Shown here piece after piece: positions 1-9,097 of a stretch of 64,000 nt of DNA. The first letter of the stretch is position 1. Every line of letters begins with the position of its first letter. Origin of the DNA: Streptomyces sp. NBC_00271 (GTDB lineage Bacteria > Actinomycetota > Actinomycetes > Streptomycetales > Streptomycetaceae); assembly GCF_036178845.1 (NCBI RefSeq), contig NZ_CP108070.1, positions 2,542,001-2,606,000 of the forward strand, given 5' to 3'. The notes under the pieces were generated by a model. That model saw nothing but the letters and a program-made list of their open reading frames with translations, was not told where the DNA came from and did not search any database. The position numbers and the translations under genes were made by a program.

Positions 1-549
1 CTGTCCGGGGACCACGTCCTCGACCCGCACGGCTCCGCGTGGCCGATCCACCTCCAGCTGCCCGGCCGGGCCAACAAGGCGAACGCCGCCTCGTCGGCCG
101 CCGTCGCGGCGGTCTTCGGGGTGCCCCCGCAGGTCGCCCTGGAGCGCATGTACCAGGTGCAGGCGGTCGCCGGACGCTACGACGTGGTGCAGTTCATGCA
201 GCGCGACCTGCGTCTGCTGCTCGCCAAGAACCCCGCGGGCTGGCTCGAGACGTTCTCCCTGATCGACCCTCCGCCGACCCCGGTCATCCTGTCCGTGAAC
301 GCGCGGGGCGCCGACGGTACCGACACCTCCTGGCTGTGGGACGTCGACTACACCCGTCTGACCGGGCACCCCATCTTCGTGCTCGGCGACCGCAAGCTCG
401 ACCTCGCCGTGCGTCTCGAGGTCGCCAACCAGTCCTTCCAGGTCTGCGAGAACCTCGACCAGGCGGTGCAGCTCGCCCCGCCCGGTCGCATCGAGGTCAT
501 CGCGAACTACACCGCATTCCAGGATTTGAGGCGTCGTGTCGGCAACTGA
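1..549 (+). CDS. murT: Lipid II isoglutaminyl synthase, MurT subunit (C-terminal part)
   Basis: The window opens inside this gene; 182 codons and the stop are present. The visible part is the C-terminal half of a Mur-ligase-like protein, including the MurT C-terminal domain that contacts GatD. MurT uses ATP to activate the alpha-carboxylate of D-Glu in lipid II, and GatD supplies ammonia, giving D-isoglutamine in the stem peptide. The identification rests on the sequence after the Mur-ligase core and on the gatD gene that follows at once. The central ATP-binding motifs lie upstream of the window and cannot be checked. Confidence 0.9.
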   Translation: MSGDHVLDPHGSAWPIHLQLPGRANKANAASSAAVAAVFGVPPQVALERMYQVQAVAGRYDVVQFMQRDLRLLLAKNPAGWLETFSLIDPPPTPVILSVNARGADGTDTSWLWDVDYTRLTGHPIFVLGDRKLDLAVRLEVANQSFQVCENLDQAVQLAPPGRIEVIANYTAFQDLRRRVGN

Positions 550-571
550 GCAGCCACGGAGGACCAAGAGA

Positions 572-1300
572 ATGAGTGACAACAGCCTGCGCCTGGTGTG
601 GATCTACCCGGACCTGCTGAGCACCTACGGCGACCAGGGCAACGCCCTCGTCGTGGAGCGCCGGGCCCGCCAGCGCGGTCTCGACGTCGCCCGTCTCGAC
701 GTACGCAGCGACCAGCCGATCCCGACCTCCGGCGACATCTATCTGATCGGCGGCGGCGAGGACCGGCCGCAGCGGCTCGCCGCGGAGCGTCTGCGCCGCG
801 ACGGCGGTCTGCACCGCGCGGTGGGCAACGGCGCGATCGTCTTCTCGGTCTGCGCCGGCTACCAGATCCTCGGCCACGAGTTCATCAACGACCTCGGGCA
901 GCGCGAGCCCGGCCTCGGCCTGCTCGACGTGGTCTCGGTGCGCGGCGAGGGCGAGCGGTGCGTCGGCGACGTACTCGGAGACATCGACCCGCGGCTGGGC
1001 CTGCCGCAGCTGACCGGCTTCGAGAACCACCAGGGCGTCACCCACCTCGGCCCCACCGCGCGTCCGTTCGCGCAGGTGCGGCTCGGCAAGGGCAACGGCA
1101 CCGGCGACGGCACCGAGGGCGCGTACAACGACACGGTCTTCGGCACGTACATGCACGGGCCCGTGCTCGCCCGCAACCCGCAGATCGCGGACCTGCTGCT
1201 GAAGCTGGCGCTCGACGTGAACGCGCTGCCGCCGATCGACGACCGCTGGTACGAGGCGCTCCGGGGCGAGCGCATCTCCGCGGCGCAGCAGCCCGCCTGA
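572..1300 (+). CDS. gatD: Lipid II isoglutaminyl synthase, glutamine amidotransferase subunit GatD
   Basis: This is a 242-residue class I glutamine amidotransferase. It hydrolyses glutamine and passes ammonia to MurT for amidation of lipid II in the cytoplasm. The nucleophile is Cys94 in FSVCAGYQ and the catalytic His is His195 in GTYMHGP; the Cys position equals that of the S. aureus enzyme. An in-frame GTG at 536 overlaps the end of murT, but the ATG at 572 is preferred because GGAGGACC lies just upstream of it and the family consensus begins there. It is co-transcribed with murT, and a strong hairpin follows. Confidence 0.95.
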   Translation: MSDNSLRLVWIYPDLLSTYGDQGNALVVERRARQRGLDVARLDVRSDQPIPTSGDIYLIGGGEDRPQRLAAERLRRDGGLHRAVGNGAIVFSVCAGYQILGHEFINDLGQREPGLGLLDVVSVRGEGERCVGDVLGDIDPRLGLPQLTGFENHQGVTHLGPTARPFAQVRLGKGNGTGDGTEGAYNDTVFGTYMHGPVLARNPQIADLLLKLALDVNALPPIDDRWYEALRGERISAAQQPA

Positions 1301-1340
1301 ACGGTCGGCCAACAACGGACAAACGGTACGGGATGTCCAC

Positions 1341-1374
1341 AGGGCGCGCTCGAGGGATACCTCAAGCGCGCCCT
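1341..1374 (+). terminator. Hairpin terminator after murT-gatD
   Basis: A 10-bp perfect stem (AGGGCGCGCT with AGCGCGCCCT) is extended by an inner GAGG/CCTC pairing. It sits 40 bases after the gatD stop. There is no clear U tract, as is common in Streptomyces. It separates gatD from pfkA. Confidence 0.6.
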
Positions 1375-1559
1375 AGGCGTATCCGGCACGGTGTACCCAG
1401 GTCGGGCCCGCTTGACCAGGTGTCCGCTCACTTGTGCGGCCGCGTCCACCAGGCGGACGCCCGCTACGGCACCACCCCGTCCCGCCGGTAGGGTGACCGG
1501 GATTCCAGCCGGACAGCGTGGTCCGGTACCCGGCCCACGTTGAGAAGGTATTTCGGGCT

Positions 1560-2585
1560 ATGCGCATTGGTGTCCTCACGTCCGGCGGCGACTGCCCCGG
1601 CCTGAACGCCGTCATCCGGTCCGTCGTGCACCGCGCCGTCGTCGACCACGGCGACGAGGTCATCGGCTTCCGGGACGGCTGGAAGGGGCTTTTGGAGTGC
1701 GACTACCTGAAGCTCGACCTCGACGCGGTGAGCGGCATCCTGGCTCGCGGCGGCACGATCCTCGGCTCCTCCCGGGTCCAGCCCGCGCAGCTGCGTGACG
1801 GCGTGGAGCGGGCCAAGGGCCATGTCGAGGAGCTCGGCCTCGACGCGATCATCCCGATCGGCGGCGAGGGCACGCTGAAGGCGGCCCGGCTGCTCTCGGA
1901 CAACGGTCTGCCGATCGTCGGCGTGCCGAAGACCATCGACAACGACATCGCCGTCACGGACGTGACCTTCGGCTTCGACACGGCCGTCGGCGTCGCGACC
2001 GAGGCCCTGGACCGGCTGAAGACCACCGCCGAGTCGCACCAGCGGGTGCTGATCGTGGAGGTCATGGGCCGCCACACCGGCTGGATCGCCCTGCACTCCG
2101 GCATGGCGGCGGGCGCGCACGCCATCGTCGTCCCCGAACGCCCCTTCGACATCGAGGAGTTGGCCGCGCGGGTCGGCGAGCGCTTCGAGGCGGGCAAGCG
2201 GTTCGCGATCGTCGTCGCCGCGGAGGGGGCGAAGCCTCGCCCGGGCACCATGGAGTTCGACGAGGGCGGCAAGGACGTCTACGGGCACGAGCGCTTCGCC
2301 GGCATCGCCCGGCAGCTCTCCCTGGAGCTGGAGGAGCGCCTCGGCAAGGAGGCCCGGCCGGTGATCCTCGGGCACGTCCAGCGCGGGGGGACGCCGACGG
2401 CGTACGACCGCGTGCTCGCCACGCGGTTCGGCTGGCACGCGGTGGAGGCGGCGCATCGCGGCGACTTCGGGAAGATGACCGCGCTGCGGGGGACCGACAT
2501 CGTCATGGTGTCGCTCGCGGAGGCGGTGGAGAGCCTGAAGACGGTTCCGGAGGAGCGGTACGCGGAAGCGGAGTGCGTGCTCTGA
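1560..2585 (+). CDS. pfkA: ATP-dependent 6-phosphofructokinase
   Basis: A 341-residue PFK family protein that phosphorylates fructose 6-phosphate to fructose 1,6-bisphosphate in glycolysis. Visible motifs are SGGDCPG near the N-terminus, GGEGT for the nucleotide, PKTIDND around the catalytic Asp, and MGRHTGWIA. The Gly in GGEGT fits ATP use; pyrophosphate-dependent enzymes usually carry Asp there. The ATG at 1560 follows GAGAAGG; an in-frame upstream ATG at 1518 would add 14 atypical residues. Streptomyces commonly has several PFK paralogues, and the neighbours suggest this is the copy next to murT-gatD (PfkA3-like in S. coelicolor, from memory). Confidence 0.93.
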   Translation: MRIGVLTSGGDCPGLNAVIRSVVHRAVVDHGDEVIGFRDGWKGLLECDYLKLDLDAVSGILARGGTILGSSRVQPAQLRDGVERAKGHVEELGLDAIIPIGGEGTLKAARLLSDNGLPIVGVPKTIDNDIAVTDVTFGFDTAVGVATEALDRLKTTAESHQRVLIVEVMGRHTGWIALHSGMAAGAHAIVVPERPFDIEELAARVGERFEAGKRFAIVVAAEGAKPRPGTMEFDEGGKDVYGHERFAGIARQLSLELEERLGKEARPVILGHVQRGGTPTAYDRVLATRFGWHAVEAAHRGDFGKMTALRGTDIVMVSLAEAVESLKTVPEERYAEAECVL

Positions 2586-2597
2586 GGGTTCGTTTCC

Positions 2598-2653
2598 GGC
2601 TGCGGGTTCGTCGTGGCTTGTCGCGCAGTTCCCCGCGCCCCTGACGGGGCGCT
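2598..2653 (+). repeat. Dispersed Streptomyces intergenic repeat, copy 1
   Basis: The block GCGCAGTTCCCCGCGCCCCT followed by GACGGGGCGC recurs in inverted orientation at 49212-49267, and both copies begin with a CGGCTGCG-like segment. The end forms a GCGCCCC/GGGGCGC hairpin. Repeats of this kind are frequent between Streptomyces genes. Here it lies just after pfkA. Confidence 0.7.
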
Positions 2654-2655
2654 GC

Positions 2656-2689
2656 ACTGACCCCGGTCACAGTTGTGGCCGGGGTCAGT
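2656..2689 (+). terminator. Long hairpin after pfkA
   Basis: An 11-bp perfect stem (ACTGACCCCGG with CCGGGGTCAGT) encloses a 12-base loop that can itself pair CAC with GTG. It lies between pfkA and the CtaG-like gene, 53 bases before the latter's start. A terminator is the simplest reading. Its near-dyad form also allows an operator for the downstream gene. Confidence 0.5.
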
Positions 2690-2741
2690 CCTACTCTGGT
2701 TCGGACAGACAGCGCACAACGTACGAATCAGGAGCCGGCGG

Positions 2742-3695
2742 ATGGATCACAGCGGGCACGGCATGACCATGGATCTGCCGCCGTTCACGCTGGGGCGGGG
2801 GCTCGAGTGGTCCGCGGACCCGTTCTTCCTCATCGCCTGTCTGGCGGGACTCGGCCTGTACGGCTGGGGGGTCGTGCGGCTCGCGCGGCGCGGTGACAAG
2901 TGGTCGGTCGGGCGGACCATCGCCTTCGTGCTCGGCGTGCTGACCGTGATGCTCGTGATGTGCACCAAGCTGAACGACTACGGCATGGTCATGTTCAGCG
3001 TGCACATGGTGCAGCACATGGTGATCAGCATGCTCTCGCCGATCCTGATCCTGCTCGGAGCGCCGATCACACTGGCGCTGCGCGCACTGCCGGTGGCCGC
3101 CACGCGAGGCAACAAGGGTCCGCGTGAACTGCTGCTGATGTTCCTGCACAGCCGCTACATGCGGATCATCACGCATCCGGCGTTCACGATCCCGCTGTTC
3201 ATCGCGAGCCTGTACGCGCTGTACTTCTCCCCCATCTTCGACTTCCTGATGGGCTCCAAGACCGGGCACATCGCGATGATGTGCCACTTCCTCGCCGTCG
3301 GCCTGGTCTTCTTCTGGCCGATCATGGGCGTCGACCCCGGACCGCACCGGCCGGGCTATCTGATGCGGATGCTGGAGCTGTTCGCGGGCATGCCGTTCCA
3401 CGCGTTCTTCGGTATCGCGCTGATGATGGCGTCCGGGCCGATGGTGGAGACGTACAAGCACCCGCCCGCCTCGCTCGGCATCGACGCGCTCTCCGACCAG
3501 AGCGCCGCGGGCGGCATCGCCTGGGCGTTCAGCGAGATCCCCTCCGTCCTCGTGCTGATCGCGCTGCTCTTCCAGTGGTACGCCTCCGAGAAGCGGCAGG
3601 CCCGCCGCACGGACCGGGCCGCCGACCGCGACGGCGACAAGGAACTCGAGGCGTACAACGCCTATCTGGCCTCACTCAACGCAGGCGGCCGCTGA
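2742..3695 (+). CDS. Cytochrome c oxidase assembly protein, CtaG/caa3 family
   Basis: A 317-residue polytopic membrane protein with about seven hydrophobic segments. It has the conserved HMVQHMV and MCHFLAVG regions of the CtaG family, which aids copper delivery and maturation of aa3/caa3 oxidase. The N-terminus MDHSGHGM and many buried Met/His residues suit copper handling. The ATG at 2742 follows GGAG; a longer reading frame from 2673 runs through the upstream hairpin and is unlikely. The cytoplasmic tail after the last membrane segment is charged. No oxidase subunits are in the window. Confidence 0.85.
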   Translation: MDHSGHGMTMDLPPFTLGRGLEWSADPFFLIACLAGLGLYGWGVVRLARRGDKWSVGRTIAFVLGVLTVMLVMCTKLNDYGMVMFSVHMVQHMVISMLSPILILLGAPITLALRALPVAATRGNKGPRELLLMFLHSRYMRIITHPAFTIPLFIASLYALYFSPIFDFLMGSKTGHIAMMCHFLAVGLVFFWPIMGVDPGPHRPGYLMRMLELFAGMPFHAFFGIALMMASGPMVETYKHPPASLGIDALSDQSAAGGIAWAFSEIPSVLVLIALLFQWYASEKRQARRTDRAADRDGDKELEAYNAYLASLNAGGR

Positions 3696-3781
3696 ATTAA
3701 CTTTGCAATTCACCTTGCGTGAAAGGCTTTTCGGTTCAGTAGCATGGGGGGACAACGGGGGAAACCGCAGGGGGAGCGGTC

Positions 3782-5392
3782 ATGTCAATTCGTACATCCA
3801 TGCAAAGGGCGGGGATTTCCGCCGCCCGACGGCTCGCTCTACTGCTGGTTTCGGTACTGATAGTCAGCGGGTGCAGCAAATCCGATCAGTTGTTCGTGGT
3901 GCGGGCCGTGGCGGCGGGGGTTTCCTCGGTCTCCCCCTTCTTCAAGGAGGACCGACAGCTCGGCACGGACATCCACGTGCCCGAGGCCCGGCCCAGTGGT
4001 GGTGTGCAGGCCAGTAACAGCCCCGGGCTGTACGGCGGGGCCCCCGACGGCAGCAACGGAAGCGGTTCACCGGCACCGGCGCCCGAACCCAGTACCGGCC
4101 CCGGCCCTGGCACCGGCGTGTGGGGCGGCACCACGAAACCCGGCACGTGCGCCGTGACGAAGTTGAAGAAATTCCTCACCGACCCCAAGAACTCGGCGAA
4201 GGCCCAGGAATGGGCGCGGGTCCTGCATATAAGCACCGATCAGATCCCGAGTTATATCGATCAACTCACACCTGTCGTACTGCGTCACGACACTCTCGTG
4301 ACGAATCACGACTACAAGAACGGCAAGGCGGTTTCGTACGCCGCGCTGCTGCAGGCCGGAATCGCCATTCTGGTCGACCAACAGGGACTGCCCGCGGTGA
4401 AGTGCTCCTGCGGCAATCCGCTGCTCCCCTTCGAGGGAAAGGCCTCGAAGACGGACGTGCGGTTCGACAACGGCAACAAGAAGTGGGCCGACTACCGGCA
4501 GGACCGCGTCGTGGTGGTCCAGCCGCCGCCCGGAGCGCAGGAGATCCACAAGCTCCAGCTCGTCGACGTGCACCACCCCGACCGGGGGATCGCCCGCCCG
4601 GTGGGCAGCGACGGCAGCCAGGACAAGTCCTTCGACACCCAGCAGAAACACGCCGTGCCACCGGTCACCGGCATGACCTTCGCGGAGGCGACCCAGCGGC
4701 TGACCGACGCGGGGCTGGGCATGTCGTACGCCGGTGACAGCCTGCCGGCCGACGACGCCCAGGTGACGGCGTCCCGGCCGACCGAGGGCAGCCAGGTCGC
4801 CTGGGGCACGTCGGTCGTCCTGTCGGCGCGGTCCGACAGCCCGACCGAGAGCGGCGGCGGTCCAACCACGCCGTCGGATTCCGGCACGAGCACGGGCGGC
4901 GCGAACGGAGCGGGCGGCACGAGCGGAGCGGGCTCGGATCCCGGGACGACCCCGCCGACCCCGTCCGGGGGATCGTCCGGCCCCTCGTCCGGCCCCTCGT
5001 CCGGCGGCGCGTCGTCGGGCAGCGCCTCGCCGTCCGACAGCGGCACCGGGTCGGGTGTCCCTACGGATACGACCACCTCCACCCCCACGAAGCCCGCCAC
5101 GCCCACGGACACCCCCACGGACACGAGCGGCGGCACGGGCGGCGGAACGACGTCGACCCCGTCGCACACCTCTCCTACCGGCTCACCCACGAGCAGTGCC
5201 CCGAACACCCCCTCGGCCACTGCCCCGACCGTGCCGACGACCGAACCGACCTCGCACGAACCGACCTCGACCAGGCCCACCGTCAGCAGCGCGCCGCCGC
5301 CGAGTGAGCCCGTGTCGAGCACACCGCCCGCCCCGGTCGACCCGGGTACGAGCGACTCCGCGCCCGGTGGGCCCACCGAGAGCGCGGCCTGA
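3782..5392 (+). CDS. Secreted lipoprotein with a PASTA repeat and Ser/Thr/Pro-rich tail
   Basis: A 536-residue exported lipoprotein. The signal peptide ends in the lipobox VSGC with the lipidated Cys at 31. A globular domain (about 110-280, DUF6777-like from memory) is followed by one PASTA repeat (about 285-350, beginning VPPVTGMTFAEA), then roughly 180 residues almost purely of Ser, Thr, Pro, Gly and Asp. PASTA domains bind muropeptides or beta-lactams, and the tail could span the wall. The next gene is a membrane Ser/Thr kinase without PASTA repeats, so the two may act as sensor and kinase. That pairing is inferred from adjacency only. Confidence 0.8.
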   Translation: MSIRTSMQRAGISAARRLALLLVSVLIVSGCSKSDQLFVVRAVAAGVSSVSPFFKEDRQLGTDIHVPEARPSGGVQASNSPGLYGGAPDGSNGSGSPAPAPEPSTGPGPGTGVWGGTTKPGTCAVTKLKKFLTDPKNSAKAQEWARVLHISTDQIPSYIDQLTPVVLRHDTLVTNHDYKNGKAVSYAALLQAGIAILVDQQGLPAVKCSCGNPLLPFEGKASKTDVRFDNGNKKWADYRQDRVVVVQPPPGAQEIHKLQLVDVHHPDRGIARPVGSDGSQDKSFDTQQKHAVPPVTGMTFAEATQRLTDAGLGMSYAGDSLPADDAQVTASRPTEGSQVAWGTSVVLSARSDSPTESGGGPTTPSDSGTSTGGANGAGGTSGAGSDPGTTPPTPSGGSSGPSSGPSSGGASSGSASPSDSGTGSGVPTDTTTSTPTKPATPTDTPTDTSGGTGGGTTSTPSHTSPTGSPTSSAPNTPSATAPTVPTTEPTSHEPTSTRPTVSSAPPPSEPVSSTPPAPVDPGTSDSAPGGPTESAA

Positions 5393-5428
5393 CCCGCGTA
5401 CGACGACGCAGAACCCGGGGGCAACCGG

Positions 5429-7585
5429 ATGACAGCAGGATCAGCGCAGTCGGGAGTGGGCCGGACCATCGACGGCCGGTATGTGCTCCTGAAGCGGGTC
5501 GGCTCCGGCGGGATGGGCCACGTCTGGCTCGCCCACGACCAGCGGCTCGACTGCGACGTGGCGCTCAAGGAGATCAGGTTCCGCGATGTCCGGGAAGGGA
5601 GTGAGGAGCACGAGTCGCGGATCGCGCGCGCCCGCGCCGAGGCCCGGCACGCGGCGGTGCTACGCGGCCACCCGCACGTGGTGACGGTCCACGACGTCCT
5701 GGAGCACGACGGCCTGCCATGGATCGTGATGGAGTACGTGGCGGACGCCGAGGACCTGCGGGCCTGGCTCGCCCGGCGCGGCCCGCTGGCCCCCGACGAG
5801 TGCGCCCGCGTCGGCCTCGCGGTGCTGGACGCGCTGACCGCCGGGCACGAGCGCGGCATCATGCACCGGGACGTCAAACCGGCCAACATCCTGCTCGCCC
5901 CGGACCGCGCGGGCACCCCCGGCGCGCGCATCCTCCTCACCGACTACGGCGTCTCGGTCCAGCCGGACTCCCCCGAGACCCGCTGGACCCGTACCTCCGT
6001 CCTGGTCGGCACGGCCGGCTATCTGGCACCGGAACGGGCGCAGGGCGGGCAGCCGACCGCGGCGTCCGACCTGTTCTCGCTGGGCTGCACTCTGTACTTC
6101 GGTGTGGAGGGCCACGGTCCCTTCGACCGGGACAGCCACCTCGGGGCGCTCGCCGCGGTGGTCTCGGAGGAGGCGCCGCCGTCCCGGCGGGCCGGTGCGC
6201 TGGGGCCGATCATCGACGCGCTGCTGGTCAAGGACCCCGGCCTGCGGATCTCCGCGGAACGGACGGCGGCGGCATTGGCTCGGATCATCCTGCCCGAGCC
6301 CCATCCGCCGACCCAGGTCGACACCGGCTCGCAGCCCGCGTGGGCGGGGCTCGTCACCTCCGACGGGCCCGGTGGTCCGGCGCCACCGGGCCGGACCCCG
6401 GGCGGTCCGTCCAGGGACCACGACTACGCGCCGCCCGCACACGACCAGAGCCCGTCCCCCGCCCGGGGCCAGGGACCGGCCCGGAACCAGGGACCGGCCC
6501 AGGAGCAGGGTTTCGCGGCGCCTGGTTCGTACGTCCCCACGGCCCAGGCCTCTCCCGCGCCGGCGCACCACGCGGCGTACACACCCATGGCGCAGGCAGC
6601 CGGCACCCGTGCCGGTGCCCCGGCCGCGTACGCGCCTCGCCCGGGCCAGGGCTTCGGTCCGCCGACCCCGTACCCCCCGCAGCCCGGTGCCGGTTTCGGT
6701 CCGCCCAGTTACCTGGGCCCTGCCGCGCCCGCCCCGGGTCCCGGCGGGGGGCGCCGCAAGCGGACGCTGCTCGTCCAGGTGATCGCGGCACTGCTCCTCG
6801 CGCTGTCGCTGACGGCGGGAGTGATCTGGGGTCTGGCCCGGTACGGCAGGACGCAGACGCCCGCAGCCCCGTACGGCGCCCGGGTCGGGCTCTCCGCACC
6901 GCTCAAGAAGGGCGACTGTGTACTGAGCGACCCGTCCCCCGCACCGTCCTCGGGTACCCCGCGTCTGCAACTGGATCCGAGCTGCGGAGCGCTGCGCCCC
7001 GACGGGCAGGTGATGGAGCTGTACAAGGCCCGCTCCTTCGAGGAGGCCGGCAGCGTCGGACCGGACCAGTGCGCGGAGCGGACCAAGGCGATCGCCGACA
7101 AACTCGCCTGGCACGTCCAGAGCCTGGCCGTGGTGCCCACCCGCGAGGGCTTCGACGCCACCGGCGGCAACGTCGCATGCCTGCTGGTCGGGAAGCACGG
7201 TCCGGTGTACGGCAGGCTCGGCGGCCTCCGCCCGTACGGAATGGCGTTCGAGGACGCGACCCAGATGCAGCAGGACGACTGCCTCGGCCATGCTCGCGGG
7301 GACGCGAGCGAATACACCCACTACGAGCTCGTGTCCTGCGACAAGGATCATGTGGGCCGGGTCCTGCGGATCACGCACCTCACCGCCCTCACGCCCGGCA
7401 AGAAGCCCGATGTCGAGGCGGACGCACAATGCGCGGCCGACGCCCCGCCTCAACAACTCGGCTATCCCGCCGACACCTATGTGAGTCATGGCCTGCGCAG
7501 CACAGGACTGTGGAGGAAGGGGTACTACCTGGTGGTCTGCAGCATCGAGCGGCTGGACAAGGCCCTCATGCACGGAGGCGAGTAG
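5429..7585 (+). CDS. Transmembrane serine/threonine protein kinase
   Basis: A 718-residue Hanks-type kinase. The kinase domain spans about 12-285, with the glycine loop GSGGMGHVW, Lys in VALKEI and the catalytic loop HRDVKPANIL; the metal motif is DYG instead of DFG. A Pro/Gln/Ala-rich juxtamembrane segment (about 300-440) leads to a membrane helix at about 446-470. The external part of roughly 245 residues has regularly spaced cysteines and resembles two septum-formation-type domains. There are no PASTA repeats. It lies 36 bases after the PASTA lipoprotein gene and probably shares its transcript. Substrates are unknown. Confidence 0.88.
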   Translation: MTAGSAQSGVGRTIDGRYVLLKRVGSGGMGHVWLAHDQRLDCDVALKEIRFRDVREGSEEHESRIARARAEARHAAVLRGHPHVVTVHDVLEHDGLPWIVMEYVADAEDLRAWLARRGPLAPDECARVGLAVLDALTAGHERGIMHRDVKPANILLAPDRAGTPGARILLTDYGVSVQPDSPETRWTRTSVLVGTAGYLAPERAQGGQPTAASDLFSLGCTLYFGVEGHGPFDRDSHLGALAAVVSEEAPPSRRAGALGPIIDALLVKDPGLRISAERTAAALARIILPEPHPPTQVDTGSQPAWAGLVTSDGPGGPAPPGRTPGGPSRDHDYAPPAHDQSPSPARGQGPARNQGPAQEQGFAAPGSYVPTAQASPAPAHHAAYTPMAQAAGTRAGAPAAYAPRPGQGFGPPTPYPPQPGAGFGPPSYLGPAAPAPGPGGGRRKRTLLVQVIAALLLALSLTAGVIWGLARYGRTQTPAAPYGARVGLSAPLKKGDCVLSDPSPAPSSGTPRLQLDPSCGALRPDGQVMELYKARSFEEAGSVGPDQCAERTKAIADKLAWHVQSLAVVPTREGFDATGGNVACLLVGKHGPVYGRLGGLRPYGMAFEDATQMQQDDCLGHARGDASEYTHYELVSCDKDHVGRVLRITHLTALTPGKKPDVEADAQCAADAPPQQLGYPADTYVSHGLRSTGLWRKGYYLVVCSIERLDKALMHGGE

Positions 7586-7679
7586 CACACCCGGCCCTGG
7601 CGAACCGCGTCCCTTCGGGTGAAAATGGGCGCAGGCCACGGCCCGCGTCGCGGACCCCGCCGGGAGAAGGGTGACTGCG

Positions 7680-7838
7680 ATGCCCGGTTCGACGAAGGCG
7701 ATGGGGGTGCTCACCGTCGGCGGCCTCGTCATGGTGACGGCCTACACGGTGGCGCTCGGCAGCAACGGCTGGCTGTGGTTCGGCTGGGTGGTGCTCGGTC
7801 TGCTCACGATCGCCATGGTGGCCTCGCGCAACGCCTGA
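7680..7838 (+). CDS. Small hydrophobic membrane protein
   Basis: A 52-residue frame begins at ATG 7680, 7 bases after AGAAGGGTG. It contains two hydrophobic stretches (about 9-27 and 33-48) ending in ASRNA, which suggests a two-helix hairpin in the membrane. Codon use matches the neighbouring genes. It lies just after the kinase gene and converges on the histidine kinase gene. The family is not recognised. Coding is supported by base composition and the ribosome site, not by a known domain. Confidence 0.55.
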   Translation: MPGSTKAMGVLTVGGLVMVTAYTVALGSNGWLWFGWVVLGLLTIAMVASRNA

Positions 7839-7854
7839 CGCGGGCGGGTCACTG

Positions 7855-9069
7855 TCACTCCCTGGGCAGCGGTCCCGCCGAGTGCACCCCCGGCTGGTAC
7901 TTCGGCAGCCGGGCGGTGATCTTCATGCCCGCTCCCACCGCGGTCTCGATGACGAGGCCGTACTGGTCCCCGTACACCTGGCGGAGCCGGTCGTCGACGT
8001 TGGACAGTCCGATGCCGCCGGAGGGGCTCACCTCCCCGGCGAGGATGCGGCGCAGCCGGTCGGGGTCCATTCCGATGCCGTTGTCCTCGATCACGACCAG
8101 CGCCTCGGCGCCCGCGTCCTGGGCGGTGATGCTGATGTGGCTCTTGTTGGACTTGTCCGCCTTGCCCTCCAGCCCGTGTTTGACGGCGTTCTCCACGAGG
8201 GGCTGGAGGCAGAGGAAGGGCAGCGCGACCGGCAGCACCTCGGGGGCGATCTGCAGGGTGACCGAGAGGCGGTCGCCGAAGCGGGCTCTGACCAGCGCCA
8301 AGTAGTGGTCGATGGCGTGCAGTTCGTCGGCGAGGGTGGTGAAGTCGCCGTGCCTGCGGAACGAGTAGCGCGTGAAGTCGGCGAATTCCAGGAGCAGTTC
8401 GCGGGCGCGCTCGGGGTCGGTGCGGACGAAGGAGGCGATCACCGCCAGCGAGTTGAAGATGAAGTGCGGGGAGATCTGGGCGCGCAGGGCCTTGATCTCG
8501 GCCTCGATCAGACGGGTGCGGGACTGGTCGAGGTCGGCGAGTTCCAGTTGCACGGAGACCCAGCGGGCGACCTCACCCGCGGCCCGGACCAGGACGGCGG
8601 ACTCGCGGGGCGCGCAGGCGACGAGCGCTCCGTGGACGCGGTCGTCGACGGTGAGCGGTGCGACGACGGCCCAGCGCAGGGAGCAGTCGGGCTCGTCGCA
8701 CTTCAGCCGGAAGGCCTCGCCGCGGCCGGTCTCCAGGGGGCTGCCGAGCCGTTCCATGATCTCGGTGCGATGGTGCTCCCCCAGGCCGTCCCAAGCGAGG
8801 ACGGTGTCCTGGTCGGTGAGGCACAGGGCGTCCGTGCCGAGCAGGGTGCGCAGTCGACGGGCGGACTTGCGGGCGGTCTCCCCGGTGAGACCCGCGCGCA
8901 GTGGGGGCGCGGCCAGCGAGGCGGTGTGCAGGGTCTCGAAGGTGGCGTGTTCGACGGGGGTGCCGAGGCCGCCGAGGTTCTCGGGCCTCGCGGTACGCCT
9001 GCCGAGCCAGAACCCGGCGGCGAGCAGGGGGAGCACGGCGACGCAGAGGCCCGCCAGGAATCCGCTCAC
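7855..9069 (-). CDS. LytS-type sensor histidine kinase
   Basis: A 404-residue kinase of the His_kinase/LytS family. It has one N-terminal membrane helix (about 5-22), a GAF-like sensor region (about 65-175), the phosphoacceptor motif QISPHFIFNS with His202, and a C-terminal ATPase domain with the N box (LVENAVKHG) and a G box (DNGIGM). The start is GTG. It is the last gene of a minus-strand group of LytTR regulator, DUF485 protein, symporter and kinase. The likely job is to sense the transported solute and signal to the LytTR partner at 11221-11976. Confidence 0.88.
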   Translation of the reverse strand: MSGFLAGLCVAVLPLLAAGFWLGRRTARPENLGGLGTPVEHATFETLHTASLAAPPLRAGLTGETARKSARRLRTLLGTDALCLTDQDTVLAWDGLGEHHRTEIMERLGSPLETGRGEAFRLKCDEPDCSLRWAVVAPLTVDDRVHGALVACAPRESAVLVRAAGEVARWVSVQLELADLDQSRTRLIEAEIKALRAQISPHFIFNSLAVIASFVRTDPERARELLLEFADFTRYSFRRHGDFTTLADELHAIDHYLALVRARFGDRLSVTLQIAPEVLPVALPFLCLQPLVENAVKHGLEGKADKSNKSHISITAQDAGAEALVVIEDNGIGMDPDRLRRILAGEVSPSGGIGLSNVDDRLRQVYGDQYGLVIETAVGAGMKITARLPKYQPGVHSAGPLPRE

Positions 9070-9097
9070 GGCGTCACCGCCCCGCTCGACGATCCGC

